The notes beneath the pieces were generated by a model. That model had not been told where the DNA came from. It was given only the letters and a program-made list of their open reading frames with translations, and ran no database searches. A stretch of 64,000 bases of DNA from Microbacterium sp. Marseille-Q6648 (lineage in GTDB: Bacteria; Actinomycetota; Actinomycetes; Actinomycetales; Microbacteriaceae). Position numbers and translations under genes: made by a program. Positions 35,258-42,699 of the stretch are shown piece by piece. The DNA is taken from assembly GCF_943181415.1 (NCBI RefSeq), contig NZ_CALPBZ010000002.1, positions 310,001 through 374,000 of the forward strand, written 5' to 3'. Every line of letters begins with the position of its first letter. Positions within the stretch are counted from its first letter, which is position 1.

Positions 35258-35296
35258 CCGGCCCCCGCTCCCGCTGAAGACACCGAACACCCTGGA

Positions 35297-35334
35297 GTGG
35301 TGACGGGTGGGTCCGCGGGCCCACCCGTCACCAC
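35297..35334 (+). terminator. Intra-operon hairpin between binding protein and permease genes
   Basis: A perfect 15-bp stem (35297-35311 with 35320-35334, GTGGTGACGGGTGGG) with an 8-nt loop follows the binding-protein stop by 40 nt. It mirrors the hairpin in the first importer and probably limits read-through to the permeases. Confidence 0.65.
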
Positions 35335-35360
35335 GGCGGCACCCGATCAACGGAGATGCG

Positions 35361-36290
35361 ATGACCGCGACAGCAACGACCGCGCCCCCCGGCGCACCCC
35401 CGTCCCGCCCCGACCGGCCCTCGAGACGCCGTCGGCAGAAGAGCTCGTACCCGCTCTGGTTCTACATCCCGGCAGCGGTCATCTTCACCGTGCTGTTCCT
35501 GGTGCCGACGATCTCGTCGTTCTACTTCAGCCTCACCCGATGGTCGATCTTCAACGTCCAGTTCATCGGCTTCGACAACTACATCCAGTTCTTCCGCGAG
35601 CCGGCGCTCGTGCAGGGGTTCATCAACACGTTCATCTTCGGATTCCTCACGTCGGCGCTGAAGGTGGTCCTCGGCCTCCTGCTCGGAGTGCTGCTGACCT
35701 CGACCATCATCGGACGCGGGTATCTGCGCTCCGTGGTCTTCTTCCCGGTGCTGGTCTCGGTCATCGGCGTCGGGTTCACCTTCAAAGTGCTGATGGACCC
35801 CTTCGACGGCGCCATCAACGAAGCGCTCGCGTGGTTCGGCATCGACGGGCCCGGCTGGCTGACCGATCCCTCGTGGGCGCTCTTCTCGGTGGCGCTCGTC
35901 GACGTGTGGCGGGGCGTGGGGCTGGCCACCCTCATCTACATCGCCGGCATCGTCGGGATCCCTGCGGAGTACTACGAAGCTGCGCGCGTGGACGGCGCGA
36001 ACGCCTGGTACAGCTTCCGGCACATCACGCTCCCGCTGTCCTGGCCGGCGACGAGCACGGTGATCCTGCTCTCGCTGATCGGCGGGCTGCGCTCGTTCGA
36101 CCTGATCTGGGCGATGACGCGCGGGGGCCCCGGGTTCACCAGCGACGTGATCGCATCCGTGATCTACAAGCAGTACCAGGCCGGCTTCTACGGGCTGTCG
36201 ACGGCGGGGAACGTCATCCTCTTCCTCGTCGTCACCGCCATCGTCGTCCCCCTGGCGATGTGGCTGCGCAAGCGAGAGGTCGAACAGTGA
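35361..36290 (+). CDS. Carbohydrate ABC transporter permease, MalF/CUT1 type
   Basis: 309 residues; six predicted helices after a basic Pro/Arg-rich tail. EAA loop: EYYEAARVDGANAWYSFRHI. ATG at 35361 follows GGAGA; the ATG 6 nt earlier is out of frame. Overlaps the MalG-type gene by GTGA. Works with the lipoprotein and the MalG-type partner; no cognate ATPase nearby. Confidence 0.93.
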   Translation: MTATATTAPPGAPPSRPDRPSRRRRQKSSYPLWFYIPAAVIFTVLFLVPTISSFYFSLTRWSIFNVQFIGFDNYIQFFREPALVQGFINTFIFGFLTSALKVVLGLLLGVLLTSTIIGRGYLRSVVFFPVLVSVIGVGFTFKVLMDPFDGAINEALAWFGIDGPGWLTDPSWALFSVALVDVWRGVGLATLIYIAGIVGIPAEYYEAARVDGANAWYSFRHITLPLSWPATSTVILLSLIGGLRSFDLIWAMTRGGPGFTSDVIASVIYKQYQAGFYGLSTAGNVILFLVVTAIVVPLAMWLRKREVEQ

Positions 36291-37192
36291 GCGAGACGCG
36301 CACCATCACCACGGCCCGCTCCCGCGGCGAGCGGCCGGTCAAGATCCCCAAGCGACGTCCGCTCACCCTGCGCGGTGCGCTGTGGCGGTACGGCACGGGG
36401 TCGCTCGCCATCCTGGCGTCGATCGTCGTGTTCATCCTCCCGTTCCTCTTCATCCTCTTCACCGCATCGAAGACGCGGCAGGAGGCGTCCCTGTTCGAGT
36501 TCGCGCCGCCGAGCGAGTGGCAGGTGGTCGAGAACTTCATCGCCGTGCTCGAAACGCGCGACTTCATGGTCGTGCGGGCGTTCGGCAACTCGATCGTGCT
36601 GACCATCGCCAGCGTGACCATCCTCGTGATCCTCGGCGCCATGGTGGGGTACGTCGTGCAGCGCCGGAAGTCGCGCTGGAACGCCGTCGTCATGCTCTTC
36701 GTCCTGGCCGGGCTGATCATCCCCCCGGCTGTCGTGCCCACCGTGTGGGTCATGCAGACGCTCGAGATCTACGGCACCCTGGTCGGGCTCATCCTGATCG
36801 AGATCGCCTTCGGCCTGTCGTTCACCGTCCTGCTCATCCGTGCATTCGTGGCATCCATCCCGCGGGAGCTCGACGAGGCGGCGATCATCGACGGCGCCGG
36901 ACCCCTCCGGCTGTTCTTCACGGTCGTCTTCCCGCTGCTGCGCGGAGTGATCGTCACCGTGGTGGTCGTTCAGTCCGTCGCGGTGTTCAACACCTTCGTC
37001 AACGCGCTGTACTTCCTTCCGGGCGAGCCGACCGTCCAGCTGACGCTGTACAACTTCCAGTCCCAATCGGGCAACCAGTGGAACCTGCTGTTCATGAACA
37101 TCCTGATCATCACGGTTCCGCCGCTGCTGCTGTACGTCTTCTTCAACCGCCAGATCGTCGCCGGCATGACCAGCGGGGCGGTGAAAGGCTGA
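36287..37192 (+). CDS. Carbohydrate ABC transporter permease, MalG/CUT1 type
   Basis: 301 residues from GTG, translationally coupled to the MalF-type gene. Six predicted helices, EAA loop ELDEAAIIDGAGPLRLFFTV, and the standard C-terminal AGMTSGAVKG. Ends the importer operon; the next gene is convergent after 12 nt and no hairpin is seen in that gap, so transcripts probably overlap. The ATPase must be supplied from elsewhere. Confidence 0.93.
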   Translation: MSETRTITTARSRGERPVKIPKRRPLTLRGALWRYGTGSLAILASIVVFILPFLFILFTASKTRQEASLFEFAPPSEWQVVENFIAVLETRDFMVVRAFGNSIVLTIASVTILVILGAMVGYVVQRRKSRWNAVVMLFVLAGLIIPPAVVPTVWVMQTLEIYGTLVGLILIEIAFGLSFTVLLIRAFVASIPRELDEAAIIDGAGPLRLFFTVVFPLLRGVIVTVVVVQSVAVFNTFVNALYFLPGEPTVQLTLYNFQSQSGNQWNLLFMNILIITVPPLLLYVFFNRQIVAGMTSGAVKG

Positions 37193-37204
37193 TGGCGCCC
37201 CCGG

Positions 37205-37987
37205 TCAGCGGAACTCGGCGGGGACGGTCCCCTGCAGCCACGCCAGCTCGTTGTCGCGGATGAACACCGACAGGGTGTCCTCGGCCCTCAGCCGGTCGCC
37301 GAGCCAGGCCTCGAGGACGTTCAGCAGCGCATCTCCCGATGCGCGATCCGCGCGCGCCACCACGCGATCCCACGCCGGCACGAAACCGGTCGGGGTGGGA
37401 ACCGAGCGCACGAGCGTGGAGACGTACTTGGGCCCGGGCATCAGGGTGCGCGCTTCGGCGAGGGCCGTGCGCGCGGCGGCCAGGGCGAGGTGGATGCCGG
37501 CATGAGCGGCCAGGAACGGGTCGCCGCGCTCGTCCGCCTGACGAAGGAAGTACCCGCCGTACAGTCGCACCTGCGCGAGATGGGAGCGGACGCGCTCCCC
37601 CCAGACGGCCTCGTCGACCCTCGGGACGGCGGCGACGAGGTCCTGGATCGACGCGTCCCGCGACCATACGGTGCGCGCTCCGTCGAAGGACGCGCGTGTC
37701 GGGTCATCGCCGACTGCGGCGGCTCGTCGCAGGTAGGCCGGGCTCGCGAGCTTGATGTCGATGTACGAGCCGGGGTAGTCCGCGTCGTGACGCTCGGTCC
37801 ACGCGTAGCCGCGCTCCGCGGTCGCCCGCGCGAACCCCTCGTCGGTGACGACGAGATAGACGTCCACGTCCGAGTCCGCGCGCTCGGTCCCCCGGGCCAC
37901 GGAGCCGACGACGACGACGGCGAGCACCTCGGGGTCCGCTCTGATCTGGTCGAGATAGGCGTCGAGCGCTCGCTCGTGCTGTTCCAT
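37205..37987 (-). CDS. Nucleotidyltransferase-domain protein (aminoglycoside/MNT-like)
   Basis: 260 residues. N-terminal polymerase-beta-like nucleotidyltransferase core with the signature GSVARGTERADSDVD and a third acidic position in SYIDIKLAS. The C-terminal helical part resembles substrate-binding halves of stand-alone nucleotidyltransferases. Such proteins modify small molecules or proteins with nucleotides; no toxin-antitoxin HEPN partner lies nearby. It interrupts the sugar genes, is convergent with the importer, and looks like an unrelated cargo gene. Confidence 0.82.
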   Translation of the reverse strand: MEQHERALDAYLDQIRADPEVLAVVVVGSVARGTERADSDVDVYLVVTDEGFARATAERGYAWTERHDADYPGSYIDIKLASPAYLRRAAAVGDDPTRASFDGARTVWSRDASIQDLVAAVPRVDEAVWGERVRSHLAQVRLYGGYFLRQADERGDPFLAAHAGIHLALAAARTALAEARTLMPGPKYVSTLVRSVPTPTGFVPAWDRVVARADRASGDALLNVLEAWLGDRLRAEDTLSVFIRDNELAWLQGTVPAEFR

Positions 37988-38053
37988 GGCCGCTCCCTCG
38001 CGAGTCAGGGTGTCGAGCGAAACCTACCGGCCCGTTCGCCGCCCGCTCGGCAC

Positions 38054-38094
38054 TTGCGGCATCCCGGCGTTTCCTTTATCGTTGAAACGATTCA
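38054..38094 (+). promoter_or_regulatory. Promoter and LacI operator of the rhamnose operon
   Basis: TTGCGG (38054-38059) and TATCGT (38077-38082) with a 17-nt spacer, followed at once by the operator TGAAACGATTCA (38083-38094). The operator is identical in pattern to the sites at 33697 and 33787. Repressor here would block initiation of rhaM-rhaI and downstream genes. Confidence 0.65.
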
Positions 38095-38132
38095 CGCCCC
38101 GGCATCATCAGAACCACCCAAGGAGCACCTCG

Positions 38133-38534
38133 ATGACGAGCCCGTCCGCGACGACGCGGGTCTGTTTCCAGCTGCAGGTCGCGCCCGACCTGCTCGAGGA
38201 GTACATCGCCCGCCACACCCCGGTGTGGCCCGAGATGCTCGCAGAGATCGCCGCCTCCGGCAGGCGCAACTACTCGCTGTTCCTCGCCGAGGGCGGCCGC
38301 CTCATCGGGTACTACGAGACGGACGACGACGCGGCCGCGCAGGCGTACCTGGCGGCATCCCCCGTCGCGGCGAGGTGGGAGGCCGAGATGGCCCGCTTCT
38401 TCGTCGGCCTCGACGGTCGCCCCGACCAGGCGGCGACGTCGCTCACCGAGGTGTTCCACCTCGACGACCAGCTTCAGGCCGCGCGTGCGGCCGCCCCCTC
38501 CCCCTCCATCCCCAACGAAAGCACGGCATCATGA
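38133..38534 (+). CDS. rhaM: L-rhamnose mutarotase
   Basis: 133 residues, slightly longer than typical RhaM because of an Ala/Pro/Ser-rich C-terminal tail. Ferredoxin-like dimeric fold; conserved stretch RHTPVWPEMLAEI near residues 27-39, the GRRNYSLFL strand and a C-terminal FHLD. Interconverts alpha and beta rhamnopyranose for the isomerase. AAGGAG 7 nt before the ATG. Stop overlaps rhaI (ATGA). First gene of the rhamnose operon, controlled by the LacI-type site upstream. Confidence 0.9.
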   Translation: MTSPSATTRVCFQLQVAPDLLEEYIARHTPVWPEMLAEIAASGRRNYSLFLAEGGRLIGYYETDDDAAAQAYLAASPVAARWEAEMARFFVGLDGRPDQAATSLTEVFHLDDQLQAARAAAPSPSIPNESTAS

Positions 38535-39697
38535 CGACGCTTCCCGCCGAGACCCTCCAGGCGCTCGAAGGCCAGGGCATCGAACTGCCCTCGTGGGCCT
38601 TCGGCAACTCGGGCACCCGCTTCCGCGTGTTCGGCACCCCCGGCACGCCCCGCGACCCGTTCGAGAAGATCGCGGACGCCGCGCAGGTCAACCAGTACAC
38701 GGCACTGGCTCCCAGCGTCGCCCTGCACATCCCGTGGGACAAGGTCGCGGACTACAACGCCCTGCGCGCACACGCCGAGGACCTGGGGGTCGCACTCGGC
38801 ACGGTGAACTCCAACACCTTCCAGGACGAGGACTACAAGTTCGGCGCGCTCACGCACCACGACGACCGGATCCGCTCCAAGGCGATCGACCACCACTTCG
38901 AGTGCATCGACATCATGCATGCGACGGGGTCGCGCGACCTGAAGATCTGGCTCGCCGAGGGCTCGAACTACCCGGGGCAGAACGACATGCGCGCCCGCCA
39001 GGACCGCCTGCAGGACTCGCTCCAGCAGATCTACGCGCGGCTCGGCGACGACCAGCGCCTGGTGCTGGAGTACAAGTTCTTCGAGCCGTCGTTCTACCAC
39101 ACCGACGTTCCCGACTGGGGGACCAGCTACGCCCAGGTCGCCGCGCTGGGCGACAAGGCGATGGTGTGCCTCGACACCGGTCACCACGCACCGGGCACGA
39201 ACATCGAGTTCATCGTCATGCAGCTGCTGCGCCTCGGCAAGCTCGGCTCGTTCGACTTCAACTCGCGCTTCTACGCCGATGACGACCTGATCGTGGGGGC
39301 GGCCGATCCGTTCCAGCTGTTCCGCATCCTGTTCGAGGTCGTCCGCGGCGGAGGCCTCAACAACCCCGACGTGGCGTTCATGCTCGACCAGTGCCACAAC
39401 ATCGAGGACAAGATCCCGGGCCAGATCCGCTCGGTGCTCAACGTCCAGGAGATGACAGCCCGCGCGCTGCTGGTCGACCGCGCCGCACTCGATGCCGCGC
39501 AGGCGTCGAACGACGTGCTCGCGGCGAACGCCGTCTTCATGGACGCGTTCTACACCGACGTGCGTCCGGCCCTCGCCGAGTGGCGCGAGTCGCGGGGCCT
39601 CCCCGCCGACCCGATGGCCGCGTACGCCGCATCGGGCTACCAGCAGAAGATCGCCGCCGACCGCGTGGGCGGCACGCAGGCCGGCTGGGGAGCCTGA
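38531..39697 (+). CDS. rhaI: L-rhamnose isomerase
   Basis: 388 residues, of the Pseudomonas stutzeri-type L-rhamnose isomerase family rather than the longer RhaA of enterics. Metal ligands recognisable in LEYKFFEPSFY, CLDTGHHAPG and GSFDFNSRFYADDD; substrate-binding HFECIDIMHATG region present. Converts L-rhamnose to L-rhamnulose. Translationally coupled to rhaM and followed by a strong hairpin, so rhaM-rhaI may be transcribed at a higher level than the esterase-rhaD-rhaB part. Confidence 0.93.
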   Translation: MTTLPAETLQALEGQGIELPSWAFGNSGTRFRVFGTPGTPRDPFEKIADAAQVNQYTALAPSVALHIPWDKVADYNALRAHAEDLGVALGTVNSNTFQDEDYKFGALTHHDDRIRSKAIDHHFECIDIMHATGSRDLKIWLAEGSNYPGQNDMRARQDRLQDSLQQIYARLGDDQRLVLEYKFFEPSFYHTDVPDWGTSYAQVAALGDKAMVCLDTGHHAPGTNIEFIVMQLLRLGKLGSFDFNSRFYADDDLIVGAADPFQLFRILFEVVRGGGLNNPDVAFMLDQCHNIEDKIPGQIRSVLNVQEMTARALLVDRAALDAAQASNDVLAANAVFMDAFYTDVRPALAEWRESRGLPADPMAAYAASGYQQKIAADRVGGTQAGWGA

Positions 39698-39708
39698 CCC
39701 ACCAGACC

Positions 39709-39747
39709 CGCCGGGAGTGGGGGAAGCCGATCCCCCCACTCCCGGCG
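39709..39747 (+). terminator. Hairpin after rhaI
   Basis: CGCCGGGAGTGGGGG (39709-39723) pairs perfectly with 39733-39747 (15 bp) across a 9-nt loop, 12 nt after the rhaI stop. Probably a partial terminator or mRNA-stability element inside the rhamnose operon. Confidence 0.65.
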
Positions 39748-39782
39748 TCCCACCCTCCACACCCCTGAGCCGAGGATCCAGC

Positions 39783-40637
39783 ATGAGCGACCCCTATACC
39801 GCTGCCGACGGGCTCGTGCGCGTCTACCCCGCGCGTGAGCCGCGCCGCACCGGACTGGTGTGGGCGCACGGCGGCGGTTTCGCCTTCGGCGACCTCGACA
39901 TGCCCGAGAGCGACTGGGTCGCCCGCGAGCTCGCGACCCGCGGCACGACCGTCATCTCGGTCGACTACCGACTCGCGCCCGTGCCGGCGGGGTGGGGCCC
40001 GATCCCGACCGCGGCCCCCCGCGACGGCGAGTGCTACCCCGCGGCATCCGACGACATGCTCACGGCGTGGCGGTGGGCGGTCGACAACGCCGCCCGGCTG
40101 CGCGTCGACGTCGAACGCCTCGCGATCGGCGGCACGAGCGCCGGCGGCAACCTCGCAGCCGGCGCCACCGTCCGTCTGCTCGAACGCGTCGGCGACGTCC
40201 TGCCCGCCCTCGTCGTGCTGGCCTACCCCACCCTCCTCGCGGTGCAGCCCGCGCCCGGTCCCGAGCTGCGCGCCGCACTCGACGCCCAGCCGGCAGCCGA
40301 CCGGTTCGGTCCCGCGGCCGTGCTCGGGATGTATGAGAACTACCTCGGCGGGCCCGTCGACGACGCCCCGCTCGGCGCCGTGCCGGGATCGGCCACACCC
40401 GCCGATCTCGCCGGCTTCCCGCCCACGCTGATCGTCAACGGCGACGTGGACGAACTCCGCGTGTCGGGCGAGCACTTCGGCGCGACGCTGGCGACCGCCG
40501 GCCGCGACGTCGAGGTGGCCACCGAGCCCGGCACCGAACACGGTCACCTGAACCGGCCGCACGAGCCTGCGGCATCCCTCACGATCGAGCGCATCGCGAC
40601 CCGCCTCGCCGCCCTCGCCGCCCGAGTTCCCGTCTAG
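39783..40637 (+). CDS. Alpha/beta hydrolase, hormone-sensitive-lipase-type esterase
   Basis: 284 residues. Oxyanion motif HGGGF (29-33), nucleophile Ser119 in GTSAGGN, acid in NGDVDELR and His in EHGHLN: a complete HSL-family triad. No signal peptide. It is embedded between rhaI and rhaD, with GAGGA before the ATG. A cytosolic carboxylesterase here may remove acetyl or feruloyl groups from imported rhamnosides; that is inference from position only. Could also act on a lactone. Confidence 0.88.
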   Translation: MSDPYTAADGLVRVYPAREPRRTGLVWAHGGGFAFGDLDMPESDWVARELATRGTTVISVDYRLAPVPAGWGPIPTAAPRDGECYPAASDDMLTAWRWAVDNAARLRVDVERLAIGGTSAGGNLAAGATVRLLERVGDVLPALVVLAYPTLLAVQPAPGPELRAALDAQPAADRFGPAAVLGMYENYLGGPVDDAPLGAVPGSATPADLAGFPPTLIVNGDVDELRVSGEHFGATLATAGRDVEVATEPGTEHGHLNRPHEPAASLTIERIATRLAALAARVPV

Positions 40638-40662
40638 AACCGACTGTCACGAAGGACACCTC

Positions 40663-42699
40663 ATGACGAACCCCGCCGTCACCGACCTCATCGAGCGCTC
40701 GAATCGCCTGGGCGCCGACCCGAAGAACACCAACTACGCCGGCGGCAACACGTCGGCCAAGGGCACCGAGACCGATCCGGTCACCGGACAGCCCGTGGAA
40801 CTGCTGTGGGTGAAGGGCTCGGGGGGCGACCTGGGCACGCTCAAGCCCGAGGGTCTGGCCGTGCTGCGTCTGGACCGGATGCGCGCGCTCGTCGACGTCT
40901 ATCCGGGCCTGGACCGCGAGGACGAGATGGTGGCCGCGTTCGACTACTGCCTGCACGGCAAGGGCGGGGCGGCCCCGTCGATCGACACCGCGATGCACGG
41001 TCTGGTGGATGCCGCGCACGTGGACCACCTGCATCCCGACGCGGGCATCGCGATCGCCACCGCCGCCGACGGGGAGCAGCTCACCCGCACCATCTTCGGC
41101 GACAAGGTCGTGTGGGTGCCGTGGCGCCGCCCCGGCTTCCAGCTCGGGCTGGACATCGCCGAGATCAAGAAGCAGAACCCGCAGGCGATCGGCTGCATCC
41201 TCGGCGGTCACGGCATCACCGCGTGGGGCGACACCTCGGAGGAGTCCGAGCGCAACTCGCTGTGGATCATCGAGACCGCTGAGACCTACATCGCCGGCAA
41301 CGGCAAGGCCGACCCGTTCGGTCCCGTGCGCACCGGCTTCGAGGCGCTGCCGGCCGAGGAGCGCCGCGCGAAGGCCGCGGCGCTGGCCGCCACCATCCGC
41401 GGCATCGCCTCGACCGACAAGCCGATGGTCGGCCACTTCACCGACGCGGACGTTGTCCTGGACTTCCTCGCGGCCGAGAAGGCGCCCGCCCTGGCCGCGC
41501 TCGGCACCAGCTGCCCCGACCACTTCCTGCGCACCAAGGTCAAGCCGATGCTGCTCGACCTGCCCGCCGACGCCCCCGTCGACGAGGCGCTGGCTCGCCT
41601 GCACGAGCTGCACGAGGCCTACCGGGCCGACTACCAGGCGTACTACGACGCCCACGCCGAGGCCGACTCGCCGGCGATCCGCGGCGCGGACCCCCTCATC
41701 GTGCTCGTGCCGGGCGTCGGGATGTTCTCGTTCGGCGCCAACAAGCAGACCGCGCGCGTCGCGGGCGAGTTCTACATCAACGCCATCAACGTCATGCGCG
41801 GCGCCGAGGCGCTCTCGACCTACGCCCCCATCTCGGACGCCGAGAAGTTCCGCATCGAATACTGGGCCCTCGAAGAGGCCAAGCTCCAGCGGATGCCGAA
41901 GCCGAAGACCCACCAGGGTCGCATCGCGTTCGTGACGGGCGCGGCATCCGGCATCGGCAAAGCCATCGCCACGCGTCTGGCCGCCGAAGGCGCGTGCGTC
42001 GTGATCGCCGACCTCGACCTCGAGAAGGCGCAGGCCGCCGCAGCCGAGCTCGGCGGCACCGACGTGGCGATCGGGGTCGCGGCCAACGTCGCCGACGCCG
42101 ACGCCATCCAGGCCGCGCTCGACGCCACGGTCCTCGCCTTCGGCGGCGTCGACCTCGTCGTCAACAACGCCGGCCTGTCGCTGTCGAAGCCGCTGCTCGA
42201 GACCACCGAGAAGGACTGGGATCTGCAGCACGACGTCATGGCCAAGGGCTCGTTCCTCGTCTCGAAGGCGGCCGCGAAGATCCTCATCGACCAGGAGCTC
42301 GGCGGCGACATCATCTACATCTCGTCGAAGAACTCCGTCTTCGCCGGCCCGAACAACATCGCGTACTCGGCCACCAAGGCCGACCAGGCCCACCAGGTGC
42401 GACTGCTCGCGGTCGAACTCGGCGAGCACGGCGTCCGCGTCAACGGCATCAACCCCGACGGCGTCGTGCGGGGATCGGGCATCTTCGCGGCGGGCTGGGG
42501 AGCGAACCGCGCCGCGACCTACGGCGTGAAGGAAGAGGACCTCGGCCAGTACTACGCCAACCGCACTATCCTCAAGCGCGAGGTCGTGCCCGAGAACGTG
42601 GCCGACGCCGTGTTCGTGCTCACCGGTCCCGAGCTCACCCGCACCACCGGCCTGCACATCCCCGTCGACTCCGGGGTCGCCGCGGCGTTCCTGCGATGA
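40663..42699 (+). CDS. rhaD: Bifunctional rhamnulose-1-phosphate aldolase / lactaldehyde dehydrogenase
   Basis: 678 residues joining a class II aldolase domain (roughly 1-410; Zn motif HVDHLHPD and HGITAWG) to a classical SDR (roughly 418-678; TGAASGIG, NNAG, catalytic YSATK). The first cleaves L-rhamnulose 1-phosphate to dihydroxyacetone phosphate and L-lactaldehyde; the second oxidises the aldehyde to L-lactate. This fusion is known from actinobacteria and Bacillus-type rhamnose operons. ATGA overlap with rhaB. 25 nt after the esterase. Confidence 0.93.
   Translation: MTNPAVTDLIERSNRLGADPKNTNYAGGNTSAKGTETDPVTGQPVELLWVKGSGGDLGTLKPEGLAVLRLDRMRALVDVYPGLDREDEMVAAFDYCLHGKGGAAPSIDTAMHGLVDAAHVDHLHPDAGIAIATAADGEQLTRTIFGDKVVWVPWRRPGFQLGLDIAEIKKQNPQAIGCILGGHGITAWGDTSEESERNSLWIIETAETYIAGNGKADPFGPVRTGFEALPAEERRAKAAALAATIRGIASTDKPMVGHFTDADVVLDFLAAEKAPALAALGTSCPDHFLRTKVKPMLLDLPADAPVDEALARLHELHEAYRADYQAYYDAHAEADSPAIRGADPLIVLVPGVGMFSFGANKQTARVAGEFYINAINVMRGAEALSTYAPISDAEKFRIEYWALEEAKLQRMPKPKTHQGRIAFVTGAASGIGKAIATRLAAEGACVVIADLDLEKAQAAAAELGGTDVAIGVAANVADADAIQAALDATVLAFGGVDLVVNNAGLSLSKPLLETTEKDWDLQHDVMAKGSFLVSKAAAKILIDQELGGDIIYISSKNSVFAGPNNIAYSATKADQAHQVRLLAVELGEHGVRVNGINPDGVVRGSGIFAAGWGANRAATYGVKEEDLGQYYANRTILKREVVPENVADAVFVLTGPELTRTTGLHIPVDSGVAAAFLR

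Noticed and set aside
37205-37987. Considered as half of a MNT/HEPN toxin-antitoxin pair
   Set aside because: The protein is longer than MNT antitoxins and no HEPN gene lies beside it.
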